A stretch of 39,309 bases of DNA from CAZXWK01 sp964644675 (GTDB lineage: Bacteria; Actinomycetota; Coriobacteriia; Anaerosomatales; JAAXUF01): assembly GCA_964644675.1 (NCBI GenBank), contig CAZXWK010000019.1:1-39309 (forward strand), read 5' to 3'. This document shows positions 1 to 9,592 of the stretch, in pieces. A program made the translations under genes and the position numbers. Numbering within the stretch: the first letter of the stretch is position 1; each line of letters begins with the position of its first letter. Under the pieces are notes generated by a model. That model saw only the letters and a program-made list of their open reading frames with translations. It was not told where the DNA came from and did no database searches.

Positions 1-1142
1 GCGGTCACGACGAGCGCGAGCAGACGCTCAACCAGCTGCTCGTCGAGATGGACGGCTTCGACATCAAGGACAACGTCATCCTCATCGCGGCGACCAACCG
101 CCCCGACATCCTCGATCCGGCGCTCCTGCGTCCGGGTCGCTTCGACCGTCAGGTCGTCGTGGACCGTCCCGACCTCAAGGGGCGCCTCGGCATCCTCAAG
201 ATCCACTCGCGCGGCAAGCCCCTCACCGACGACGTGGACCTCGAAGTCCTCGCGCGACGCACTCCCGGCTTCACCGGTGCCGACCTCGCCAACCTCGTCA
301 ACGAGGGCGCGCTTCTCGCCGCACGCCACGGCAAGAAGAAGGTCGACATGCACGAGCTCGAAGAGGGCATCGACCGCGTGGTCGCCGGTCCTGAGCGCAA
401 GAGCCGCCTGATCTCCGACGAGGAGAAGAAGGTCATCGCCTACCACGAGTCCGGCCACGCGATCATCGGTCACGTCATGCCGAACTCCGACATCATCCAC
501 AAGGTCACGATCATCCCGCGTGGCCGCTCGCTCGGTTCGACCTGGCACCTGCCGGAGGAGGAGAAGTTCCTCGGCACCAAGCAGGAGATGCTCGCGCAGC
601 TCGCGAGCCTGCTCGGCGGGCGCGTCGCCGAGGAGATCGCGATCGGCGACGTCACGACCGGCGCGAGCAACGACATCGAGCGCGCGACCAAGCTCGCGAA
701 GCAGATGGTCACCCGCTTCGGCATGTCCGAGAAGCTCGGTCCGCAGACGTTCGGCGAGGCCAACCACGAGGTCTTCCTCGGCAGGGACTTCTCGGCGAAC
801 GCGGACTACAGCCCCGAGGTCGCCTACGAGATCGACAAGGAGGTCTCGCGGCTCATCGACGAGGCCTACGAGAAGGCGCGCTCGATCCTGACCGAGCAGC
901 GCGCGCTGCTCGACCTGATGGCCGACGTGCTCATCGAGCGCGAGACCATCGGCAAGGATGAGCTCGAGGCCCTGCTGAACGGCGCGTGGGACGAGTACCT
1001 CGCCAACCACAAGGACGATGGCGGCAACGGCGAGGGCGTGGTGACCGACGAGCCCGCCGGCGGCGAGCAGGCTGCTGACGAGCCCGAGGCCATACCGGAG
1101 CCCCCGATGGCTCCGGGCACGCCTCCCGCGTACAACACGTAG
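1..1142 (+). CDS. ftsH: ATP-dependent zinc metalloprotease FtsH (C-terminal part)
   Basis: Membrane-anchored AAA+ protease that degrades membrane and short-lived cytosolic proteins. The frame is open from base 3, so the gene begins upstream; the N-terminal membrane segments and Walker A/B are outside the window. What remains starts just before the second region of homology of the AAA domain (ATNRPDILDPALLRPGRFDR), followed by the M41 peptidase domain. The zinc site HESGH lies at bases 444-458, and the third ligand Asp is in TGASNDIERAT. The tail after about base 1010 is acidic and Pro-rich, as is common at FtsH C-termini. The stop is followed directly by a strong hairpin, so the gene probably ends its transcription unit. 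Identification is secure. Confidence 0.97.
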   Translation, partial: GHDEREQTLNQLLVEMDGFDIKDNVILIAATNRPDILDPALLRPGRFDRQVVVDRPDLKGRLGILKIHSRGKPLTDDVDLEVLARRTPGFTGADLANLVNEGALLAARHGKKKVDMHELEEGIDRVVAGPERKSRLISDEEKKVIAYHESGHAIIGHVMPNSDIIHKVTIIPRGRSLGSTWHLPEEEKFLGTKQEMLAQLASLLGGRVAEEIAIGDVTTGASNDIERATKLAKQMVTRFGMSEKLGPQTFGEANHEVFLGRDFSANADYSPEVAYEIDKEVSRLIDEAYEKARSILTEQRALLDLMADVLIERETIGKDELEALLNGAWDEYLANHKDDGGNGEGVVTDEPAGGEQAADEPEAIPEPPMAPGTPPAYNT

Positions 1143-1150
1143 AAACCGCG

Positions 1151-1175
1151 GGGCGGGGCCGTCTCGGCCCCGCCC
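1151..1175 (+). terminator. Hairpin after ftsH
   Basis: Perfect 11-bp GC-rich inverted repeat (GGGCGGGGCCG, loop TCT, CGGCCCCGCCC) nine bases after the ftsH stop. There is no T-run after it, so it is a terminator or 3'-end stabiliser of the GC-rich, non-canonical type. Confidence 0.6.
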
Positions 1176-1221
1176 GGCGTGCACGGTGTGCGGGTCGTTC
1201 GCCGTCCCGGAGGGGGGCGCG

Positions 1222-1863
1222 ATGACTGAGGTACGCGTGTTCGTCGCCGACGAGAACGAGCTGATGCGCTACGCCTTGCGTACGCTGCTCGACGCCGAGC
1301 CCGACATCGCCGTGGTGGGTGAGACCCACGACACGTCTTTGACCACCGCGATCTGCGGCGAGTTGCACCCCGACGTCGTCGTGCTGCACACACCGCACAT
1401 CGGCCCCGACGGCGAGGAGCTGTGCCGCAGGGTCGCGCGGCACTGCCCCGACAGCGCGGTGCTCGTCATAGCCGACTGCGAGGATGCCGCGGCGATCGCC
1501 GGGCTCATGGCGGCCGGTGCGTGCGGCTACGTGCTCGACACCGTGCGTCCGGAGCACGTGGTGCATGCGGTCAGGACGCTTGCCGACGGCCAGACCGTCT
1601 TCGACTCCTCGATAGCCGAGCACCTCGTGAACCAGCCTCCCGCACGCACCGAGCACGACGACGTGCTCTCGGAACGCGAGCTCGAGGTCCTGCGACTCAT
1701 GGCGCAGGGGCAGTCGAACAAGCAGATCGCGCGTTCGCTCTGGATCGGCGAGACGACCGTCAAGACGCACGTGAGCCACATCCTGCACAAGCTCGGCGAG
1801 GCGGACCGCACCGGCGCGGTGCTCGCCGGCGTGAAGGCAGGGATGGTCGAGCTCGACCGCTGA
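1222..1863 (+). CDS. LuxR/NarL-type regulator with a non-phosphorylatable receiver
   Basis: 213-residue protein with the NarL/LuxR response-regulator layout: receiver-like domain about 3-120 and a LuxR helix-turn-helix about 147-210 (LSERELEVLRLMAQGQSNKQ then IA..L.IGETTVKTHV). The DNA-binding half looks fully conserved. The receiver does not: by alignment to the family the phosphoacceptor Asp is His56 (VVVLHTPHIGPDG), the conserved Thr is Ala84 and the conserved Lys is Asp106, with only the acidic pair near residue 10 kept (ADEN). It is therefore unlikely to be switched by phosphorylation and may be constitutive or ligand-controlled. I chose ATG 1222 because AGGGGGG lies 5 bases upstream; an in-frame start at 1186 would add 12 residues without a ribosome site. 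No histidine kinase is adjacent. It sits between ftsH and folE; targets cannot be told from sequence. Confidence 0.85.
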   Translation: MTEVRVFVADENELMRYALRTLLDAEPDIAVVGETHDTSLTTAICGELHPDVVVLHTPHIGPDGEELCRRVARHCPDSAVLVIADCEDAAAIAGLMAAGACGYVLDTVRPEHVVHAVRTLADGQTVFDSSIAEHLVNQPPARTEHDDVLSERELEVLRLMAQGQSNKQIARSLWIGETTVKTHVSHILHKLGEADRTGAVLAGVKAGMVELDR

Positions 1864-1901
1864 GACCCCGTCCGACGCAGGCCGCTCGCGCACGAACCCG
1901 C

Positions 1902-1907
1902 TACACT
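1902..1907 (+). promoter_or_regulatory. Possible -10 box for folE
   Basis: TACACT in the 105-base gap between the LuxR-type gene and folE. The context GCTACACTGTC is close to GCTATACTGTC before panB. No convincing -35 box is visible, so this is tentative. Confidence 0.35.
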
Positions 1908-1968
1908 GTCGGGCACGGCGTCCGCACCCGGGCGCTCTGCGTCCCTGCGGCACCCCGGAGGCGAAGTG

Positions 1969-2541
1969 ATGGACCGCGACAAGATCGAGGCAGGCGTCCG
2001 CCTCATCCTCGATGGCATCGGCGAAGACCCCGGCCGAGAAGGCCTGCTCGACACTCCTCGCCGCGTCGCCGACATGTACGAGGAGGTCTTCGCCGGACTC
2101 TCTCAAGACCCCGCGGAGCACTTCTGCGTGACCTTCAACGAGGGCCACCAGGAGATGGTGCTCGTGCGCGACATCGCGCTCTACTCGGTCTGCGAGCATC
2201 ACCTGGTCCCGTTCATGGGCCGTGCGCACGTCGCCTACATCCCGGGCAAGGACGGGCGGATCTGCGGCCTCTCCAAACTCGCCCGCGTCGTCGACGTGTT
2301 CGCCAAGCGCCCGCAGGTCCAGGAGCGCATGACCTCTCAGATCGCCGACACCATCGTCGAGTACCTCGATCCCGTCGGCGTCATCGTCGTCATCGAGGCC
2401 GAGCACCTCTGCATGTCGATGCGCGGCGTGAAGAAGCCCGGTTCCGAGACGGTCACGAGCGCCGTGCGCGGCTTGTTCGAGCGCAACGCGGCGACGCGCG
2501 CCGAGGCGATGGCGCTCATCACCGACCGGAGCCGCCGGTGA
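1969..2541 (+). CDS. folE: GTP cyclohydrolase I
   Basis: Converts GTP to 7,8-dihydroneopterin triphosphate, the first step of tetrahydrofolate synthesis, in the cytosol. 190 residues, the usual length. Visible signatures are TPRRVADMYEEVF near the N-terminus, CEHHLVPFMGRAHVAYIP with the first zinc Cys and His, GLSKLARVVDVFAKRPQVQE, and EHLCMSMRGV with the second zinc Cys, so the zinc-dependent type IA form is intact. ATG 1969 has GGAGG seven bases upstream; a GTG directly before it (1966) is the alternative. Its stop overlaps the folP start by 4 bases, indicating translational coupling. Confidence 0.96.
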   Translation: MDRDKIEAGVRLILDGIGEDPGREGLLDTPRRVADMYEEVFAGLSQDPAEHFCVTFNEGHQEMVLVRDIALYSVCEHHLVPFMGRAHVAYIPGKDGRICGLSKLARVVDVFAKRPQVQERMTSQIADTIVEYLDPVGVIVVIEAEHLCMSMRGVKKPGSETVTSAVRGLFERNAATRAEAMALITDRSRR

Positions 2542-3404
2542 CCCCCGCGCGCGACGAGCGGACCTGCCCCCAGACCGTCGAGTGGCGATGCGGCCGTTTC
2601 ACACTGCCGCTCTGTCGCCCGTTCGTGATGGGCATCCTCAACGTCACGCCGGACTCGTTCTCGGATGGCGGGCTTCACGACGACCCGGCGAGCGCCGTCG
2701 CGTGGGGGGAGCGCCTGGTCGCCGAGGGCGCGTCCATCATCGACGTGGGCGGCGAGTCGACGCGGCCCGGGTCCCTGCCGCTGCCCGAGGCCGAGGAGAT
2801 CGCGCGCGTCCGACCGGTCGTCCGTAGGTTCGCGACCGAGGAACTCCCGGTGTCGATCGATACGCGGCACGCGGCCGTCGCACGCGCGGCCGTCGACGCG
2901 GGCGCGAGCATCATCAACGACGTGTCGGGCTTCCGCGACCGCGGCATGGTCGAGGTCGCAGCGAGCTGCGACGCGGGCCTCATCGTGATGCACATGCTCG
3001 GCGAGCCGGGCACCATGCAGAACGACCCGCGCTACACCGACGTGGTCCGCGAGGTGGGCGGCTACCTCGTCGCGCAGGCCACGATGCTCGAAGCCGCAGG
3101 CGTCGCGCGCGAGCGGATCGCGATCGACCCCGGCATCGGTTTCGGCAAGACCGCCGAGCACAACCTCGAGCTGCTGAGACGCCTGCCGGAGCTCGCCGAG
3201 TTGGGCTACCCGCTGGTGGTCGGGGCTTCTCGGAAGCGATTCATCGGCGCCGTCACGGGGATCGAGGAGCCTTCCGAGCGGGTCTCCGGCTCGGTCGCGG
3301 CGGCCATCTGGGCCGTCGGGCACGGCGCTCACGTCGTCCGCGTGCACGACGTGGCCGCCACGGTCCAGGCCCTCGAGGTGACGCGCGCGATCAGCGGTTC
3401 CTGA
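2538..3404 (+). CDS. folP: Dihydropteroate synthase
   Basis: Joins p-aminobenzoate to hydroxymethyl-dihydropterin pyrophosphate; this is the sulfonamide target. TIM-barrel signatures run in order: MGILNVTPDSFSDGG, GGESTRPGS, SIDTRHAAVA, INDVSGF, IDPGIGFGKTAEHN, GASRKRFIG and RVHDVAATVQA. GTG 2538 overlaps the folE stop (GTGA) and gives 288 residues with a short N-terminal extension before the barrel. folE and folP form one unit. The next folate gene, folK, lies beyond hppA, and no folB is present in the window. Confidence 0.95.
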   Translation: MTPARDERTCPQTVEWRCGRFTLPLCRPFVMGILNVTPDSFSDGGLHDDPASAVAWGERLVAEGASIIDVGGESTRPGSLPLPEAEEIARVRPVVRRFATEELPVSIDTRHAAVARAAVDAGASIINDVSGFRDRGMVEVAASCDAGLIVMHMLGEPGTMQNDPRYTDVVREVGGYLVAQATMLEAAGVARERIAIDPGIGFGKTAEHNLELLRRLPELAELGYPLVVGASRKRFIGAVTGIEEPSERVSGSVAAAIWAVGHGAHVVRVHDVAATVQALEVTRAISGS

Positions 3405-3491
3405 CCCGGGACCGCGTCTTCGGCCCGCCAGGTCCGAGGGTGCCGCTCTACGCATGTCGCGCGCGTTTCATGCGCGTGAACGGATTCCTGC

Positions 3492-3518
3492 TTGATTCGG
3501 TGCGCACTCTGGTAAACT
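3492..3518 (+). promoter_or_regulatory. Likely hppA promoter
   Basis: TTGATT (3492-3497), 15-base spacer, TAAACT (3513-3518). The -10 is preceded by TG-N (an extended -10), which can compensate for the short spacer. It lies 60 bases before the hppA start in the 175-base gap after folP. That gap also has a weak inverted repeat CGCATG/CATGCG at 3451-3474 that could end the folP transcript. Confidence 0.5.
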
Positions 3519-3579
3519 GTGCGCGTCTTGGGAGGGGTGCGGGCCGGCAATCACCCGCACTTTCGAATCTGGAGGAGAA

Positions 3580-5750
<2,171 letters not shown>

Positions 5751-5751
<1 letters not shown>

Positions 5752-5778
5752 CTGGAAGCGGGCTTCGCCGCTTCCAGC
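5751..5778 (+). terminator. Hairpin at the hppA stop codon
   Basis: 11-bp perfect inverted repeat GCTGGAAGCGG / CCGCTTCCAGC with a six-base loop (GCTTCG), beginning on the last base of the hppA stop codon. No T-run follows. Confidence 0.5.
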
Positions 5779-5823
5779 GAGCCGATTCGAGCGGACGCGC
5801 TTTGCGCGCCGCTCAATCGGCTC
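5779..5823. repeat. Long inverted repeat downstream of hppA
   Basis: Arms 5779-5794 and 5809-5823 are complementary over 15 bp with a single unpaired G. The apex holds a second small stem CGCGC-TTT-GCGCG (5796-5808). It follows the previous hairpin with no gap, so the mRNA end would carry two stacked stems. It could be a terminator working in both directions or an RNA-stability element. Confidence 0.5.
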
Positions 5824-5849
5824 CGGCGGGGCGGTACTCGAAAGGAACG

Positions 5850-5877
5850 CGGCCTCCCGGCAACCGCCGGGGGGCCG
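5850..5877 (+). terminator. GC-rich hairpin between hppA and folK
   Basis: CGGCCTCCCGGC, loop AACC, GCCGGGGGGCCG: a 12-bp stem with one G-T wobble, followed by TGTTGCG. This is the third hairpin in about 130 bases. It lies 90 bases before folK, so it could also be a leader structure of folK. Confidence 0.5.
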
Positions 5878-5967
5878 TGTTGCGTCCGTGGGCTTCTCGG
5901 GCGAGCGTGATGGCGACTCAAGGGGAACGAACTAACCACAGCTCACAACGCTGGAAGGAGCACAACG

Positions 5968-6795
5968 ATGACCACGGCCTACATCGGACTCGGCAGCAAC
6001 GAGGGTGACCGGCTGCTCAACCTCGCTCGCGCTGTCGATGCCATCCACGAGATTCCCGAGACGCGCGTCTTCGCGGTCTCGCACGCGTACGAGTCAGAGC
6101 CGGCCTACGTCGAGGACCAGCCGCGCTTCGCGAACGCGGCAGCGGCGATAGAGACCGAGCTTGAGTCCGACCAGCTGCTCGACTACCTGCACAGCATCGA
6201 GGACAGCTTGGGACGCGTGCGCACCGAGCCCAACGGGCCGCGCACGATCGACCTCGACATCCTGCTCTTCGGCGACGAGGAGCGCACCACGCCCGAGCTC
6301 ACCATCCCGCACCCGGGCCTCGGCAGCCGCGAGTTCGTCGTCGTGCCGCTGCTCGACATCGCGCCGCGGCTCCACCTGCCCGATGGCACGCTGCTCACGC
6401 GTGAGGGCGCCGACGAGGGCCCCATCGTCGCCGACCTGGGCGAGCTTCCCGACGTGGGCGCGCTCCACAACGACCCGGTGCTCGTGACCGAATGGGTGGA
6501 CGTCGCTGACGGCAGCTACGACCAGGACGTCGTGGCCGGTTGGGACCCGCAGCTCATGCTCAAGCGCGAGATTCTCGAAGAGGCCGAGATCCCCTACACC
6601 TGGGACCCCTACGAGCCCGACGTCACCACCGATCCGTTCGGTCTGCCAAAGAACTTCAAGCTACTCGTGCCGTCGGAGTATCAGCCGCGCGCCTCGGCGC
6701 TCATCGCCGAGGTCCTCTCGGCAGAGCCGCAGTTCCCCGAGGACGTGATGGGCGGCGCCGAGGACGTACCCGACACCGGCGAGGGCGACGCCTAG
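5968..6795 (+). CDS. folK: HPPK (folate pyrophosphokinase) with extra C-terminal DUF2007-like domain
   Basis: Residues 1 to about 160 are a complete 6-hydroxymethyl-7,8-dihydropterin pyrophosphokinase: YIGLGSNEGDR at the start, SLGRVRTEPNGPRTIDLDIL with the metal-binding Asp pair, then IPHPGLGSREFVVVPLLDIAP. The protein is 275 residues, over 100 longer than usual. The added part (about 185-265) has an alternating layout, LMLKREILEEAEIPYTWDP then FKLLVPSEYQPRASALIAEV, that resembles the small DUF2007 putative signal-transducing domain. That assignment is by eye. The tail is acidic. The start is supported by GGAAGGAG seven bases upstream. It probably has its own transcript because hairpins precede it. 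Confidence 0.88.
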   Translation: MTTAYIGLGSNEGDRLLNLARAVDAIHEIPETRVFAVSHAYESEPAYVEDQPRFANAAAAIETELESDQLLDYLHSIEDSLGRVRTEPNGPRTIDLDILLFGDEERTTPELTIPHPGLGSREFVVVPLLDIAPRLHLPDGTLLTREGADEGPIVADLGELPDVGALHNDPVLVTEWVDVADGSYDQDVVAGWDPQLMLKREILEEAEIPYTWDPYEPDVTTDPFGLPKNFKLLVPSEYQPRASALIAEVLSAEPQFPEDVMGGAEDVPDTGEGDA

Positions 6796-6817
6796 CGGGC
6801 GACCCCGCACGCCGCGC

Positions 6818-6823
6818 TATACT
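6818..6823 (+). promoter_or_regulatory. Likely -10 box of the pan-nad-birA operon
   Basis: TATACT, 78 bases before the panB start; no good -35 match at 16-18 bases upstream. A small hairpin CCCGGC-AACCG-GCCGGG (6853-6869) lies in the predicted leader. Confidence 0.5.
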
Positions 6824-6900
6824 GTCCTTCCTCGTCGGAGGCGCCGCGTGGACCCGGCAACCGGCCGGGCTGCGACGGCGAACCGTGAAGGAGTGAAGCC

Positions 6901-7806
6901 ATGAGTGCTCAGGCACCCCAGGGCCCGGCCCCTCGCGTCACCGCTACGGCGCTGCGCGCGATGAAGGAAGCCGGGCGTCCCATCGTCATGCTGACCGCCT
7001 ACGACCACCATTCCGCGCGTCTCGTCGAAGCCGCGGGCGTCGACTCGATCCTGGTCGGCGACTCGCTCGGGATGACCGTCCTTGGCCACGACTCGACGCT
7101 CCCGGTCACCATGGACGACATGGTCGCCGCGACGCGGGCGGTCTCGCGCGCGTGTTCGCGCGTCCTGGTCGTCGCGGACATGCCGTTCCTGTCGTATCAG
7201 GCTGACTACGCCGAGGGCATGCGCAACGCCGGCCGGCTGCTCGCCGAGGGCGGCGCGCAGGCCGTCAAGCTCGAGGGCGCGTCGTTCGACACGATCACGC
7301 TCGTCGAGGGGCTGGTCGCCGCGGGCATCCCGGTGATGGGGCACGTCGGCCTCACGCCGCAGTCGGTCAACGCCCTCGGCGGCTACCGCACGCAGGGCAA
7401 GGCCGCACCCGGCGCCGCGCGCGTCATGGCCGACGCCGTCGCGCTCGACCAGGCCGGCGCGTTCGCGATCGTGCTCGAGTGCGTGCCGAGCGAGCTCGCG
7501 GACCGCATCAGCGCGCTCGTGTCGTGCCCCACCATCGGTATCGGGGCGGGCGCGGGATGTGACGGGCAGGTGCAGGTCTTCCACGACGTCCTCGGGCTCG
7601 GCGACTTCGTCCCCAAGCACGCCAAGCGCTATATCGACCTGAGCGCCCAGATCGAGGCGGCCGTCTCGACGTACGCCGACGAGGTGCGCGACCGCGCGTT
7701 TCCCGGCGAGGACCAGTCGACGCACGTCAGCCGAGACGTCCTGGCCGAGGCTGAGCTGCTCTACGCCGCGCAGATGGAGGACTTCGACTCGGAGATGCTG
7801 CCGTGA
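6901..7806 (+). CDS. panB: 3-methyl-2-oxobutanoate hydroxymethyltransferase
   Basis: First committed step of pantothenate synthesis: transfers a hydroxymethyl group from methylene-THF to ketoisovalerate, forming ketopantoate. Signatures: PIVMLTAYDHHSARLVEAAG near the start, LVGDSLGMTVLGHDSTLPVT, VADMPFLSYQ, AVKLEGA, VMGHVGLTPQSVNALGGYR and PTIGIGAGAGCDGQVQVFHD. 301 residues, slightly long because of N- and C-terminal tails. AAGGAG sits seven bases before ATG 6901. It heads a run of seven overlapping or adjacent cofactor genes and uses the folate product made by the upstream genes. Confidence 0.96.
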   Translation: MSAQAPQGPAPRVTATALRAMKEAGRPIVMLTAYDHHSARLVEAAGVDSILVGDSLGMTVLGHDSTLPVTMDDMVAATRAVSRACSRVLVVADMPFLSYQADYAEGMRNAGRLLAEGGAQAVKLEGASFDTITLVEGLVAAGIPVMGHVGLTPQSVNALGGYRTQGKAAPGAARVMADAVALDQAGAFAIVLECVPSELADRISALVSCPTIGIGAGAGCDGQVQVFHDVLGLGDFVPKHAKRYIDLSAQIEAAVSTYADEVRDRAFPGEDQSTHVSRDVLAEAELLYAAQMEDFDSEMLP

Positions 7807-8675
7807 TCGAGCGCATCGCGAGCAAGTCGGAGGTCCGCTCGGCGATCGCCGAGGCCCGCCGAGAAGGCAAGACGATCGGCCTGGTGCCGACGATGGGCGC
7901 GCTGCACGAGGGCCACCTCTCGCTCGTCCGCGCCGCGGCGGCACGCACCGACCTGGTCGCCGTCTCGATCTTCGTGAACCCCACGCAGTTCGCGCCGGGC
8001 GAGGACTTCGAGCGCTACCCGCGCCGCATCGAGGCGGACCTCGAGCTGCTCGAGGCGGAGGGCGTCGAGATCGCGTTCACCCCGAGTGTCGACGTCATGT
8101 ACGGCACCGGCGCGCAGGTCACCGTCGACCCGGGTCCGCTCGCGACGCGCTGGGAGGGCGAGATCCGCCCCGGGCACTTCTCGGGGATGGCGACCGTCGT
8201 CGCCAAGTTCCTCAACGTCGTCCGGCCCGACCTGGCGTTCTTCGGCGAGAAGGACTTCCAGCAGCTCAGGATCGTCGAGCGCATGGTCGCCGACCTCGAC
8301 CTGGGCGTCGGCGTCGTGGCCTGCCCGATCATCCGCGACCGCCACGGCCTCGCGCTCTCGAGCCGCAACGCCTACCTGACCGACGACGAGCGCTCGGCGG
8401 CGCTTGCGCTGCCCGCGGCGCTCGAGGCGGCCGCGGCCGCGCTCGCGTGGGGCGAGGCGAGCGGAGCGGCGCTCGAAGCCGCCATGCGCGCCGCGGTCGC
8501 CGAGCACGCAGGCGACGCCGTGTCGCTCGACTACGCAGCCGTCGTCGACCCGGAGACGCTCGAGCCGCTCGCGCTCGTGGACCGCCGGGCGCGCGCGATC
8601 ATCGCGGGCCGCGTCGGCGCGACGCGCCTGCTCGACAACTGCCAGCTCGTACCGTGCGAAGGCGAGACACCGTGA
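7803..8675 (+). CDS. panC: Pantothenate synthetase
   Basis: Condenses pantoate with beta-alanine using ATP. The HIGH-type motif reads MGALHEGHLSLVRAA, followed by FVNPTQFAPGEDFERYPR, the HFSGMATVVAKFLNVVRPD region, FFGEKDFQQL and RDRHGLALSSRN; all are typical. 290 residues. GTG 7803 overlaps the panB stop by 4 bases (GTGA), so the two are coupled. No panD (beta-alanine supply) is in the window. Confidence 0.96.
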   Translation: MIERIASKSEVRSAIAEARREGKTIGLVPTMGALHEGHLSLVRAAAARTDLVAVSIFVNPTQFAPGEDFERYPRRIEADLELLEAEGVEIAFTPSVDVMYGTGAQVTVDPGPLATRWEGEIRPGHFSGMATVVAKFLNVVRPDLAFFGEKDFQQLRIVERMVADLDLGVGVVACPIIRDRHGLALSSRNAYLTDDERSAALALPAALEAAAAALAWGEASGAALEAAMRAAVAEHAGDAVSLDYAAVVDPETLEPLALVDRRARAIIAGRVGATRLLDNCQLVPCEGETP

Positions 8676-9592
8676 CCCAGCTCGACAACGACGCCCTCTC
8701 CCGCGAGATCCGCGAGCTGGCCGCCTCGGCCAATGCCGTCATCCTCGCGCACAACTACCAGCGCTCCGAGGTCCAGGACGTCGCCGACTTCGTGGGCGAC
8801 TCGCTCGGGCTCTCTCGGCAGGCCGCCGAGACGGACGCGGACGTCATCGTGTTCGCCGGCGTCCACTTCATGGCCGAGACCGCGAAGATCCTCGCGCCGT
8901 CCAAGACCGTGCTGCTGCCCGAGCCCAAGGCCGGCTGCCCCATGGCCGACATGATCACGGGGCCGGCGCTCGCCGCGTGGAAGGCCGAGCACCCCGGCGT
9001 GCCGGTGGTCACCTACGTGAACTCCTCGGCGGACGTGAAGGCCGAGAGCGACGTCTGTGTCACGAGCGCCAACGCGGTCGCCGTGGTGCGCTCGCTGGGC
9101 GAGCCGCGGATCCTGTTCGCTCCCGACCGCAACCTGGGCAGCTGGGTCGCGCGCTCGCTGCCCGAGGTCGAGGTCGAGCTGTGGGAGGGCTGGTGCCCCA
9201 CGCATGACGAGGTCACGCCCGAGCAGGTCCGCGCCGCGCGCGCCGAGCACCCCGACGCGCTCGTGATGGCGCACCCCGAGTGCCGTCCCGAGGTCGTCGA
9301 CCTCGCCGACGCCGTGCTCTCGACGTCGCAGATGCTCGGCTTCGCCGCGGCCAGCGATGCCGGGGAGTTCGTTGTCGTCACCGAGTCCGGCCTGGTCCAC
9401 GCGCTGGCCAAAGCGGCGCCGGCCAAGCGGTTCTTCGAGCTGTCCCCGCGCATGCTCTGCCCGAACATGAAGGTCACCACGCTCGCCAAAGTGCGGGACT
9501 GCCTGCGCGACCGCACCGGCGAGGTGGTCGTCGACCCCGCGGTCGCGGATCGCGCGCTCGCCGCCGTCGAGCGGATGGTCGCCATTGGCTGA
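8672..9592 (+). CDS. nadA: Quinolinate synthase (4Fe-4S)
   Basis: Makes quinolinate from iminoaspartate and dihydroxyacetone phosphate in NAD de novo synthesis. 306 residues, the short form. The three likely cluster ligands are Cys89 (GCPMADM), Cys175 (WCPTH) and Cys263 (MLCPNMK), spaced as in short-form NadA; HPEC at Cys204 is also conserved. Other motifs: ILAHNYQRSEVQDVADFVGD and TYVNSSADVKAESDVCVTSA. The oxygen-sensitive cluster fits an anaerobic or micro-oxic lifestyle but does not prove it. GTG 8672 overlaps the panC stop by 4 bases. Confidence 0.95.
   Translation: MTQLDNDALSREIRELAASANAVILAHNYQRSEVQDVADFVGDSLGLSRQAAETDADVIVFAGVHFMAETAKILAPSKTVLLPEPKAGCPMADMITGPALAAWKAEHPGVPVVTYVNSSADVKAESDVCVTSANAVAVVRSLGEPRILFAPDRNLGSWVARSLPEVEVELWEGWCPTHDEVTPEQVRAARAEHPDALVMAHPECRPEVVDLADAVLSTSQMLGFAAASDAGEFVVVTESGLVHALAKAAPAKRFFELSPRMLCPNMKVTTLAKVRDCLRDRTGEVVVDPAVADRALAAVERMVAIG

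Noticed and set aside
5821..5880. Resemblance to a SAM riboswitch (CCCGGCAACC before folK, and again before panB at 6853)
   Set aside because: Only the short GGCAACC-type string is shared; the other conserved SAM-I segments and the four-way junction are absent, and the bases simply form the loop of a hairpin.
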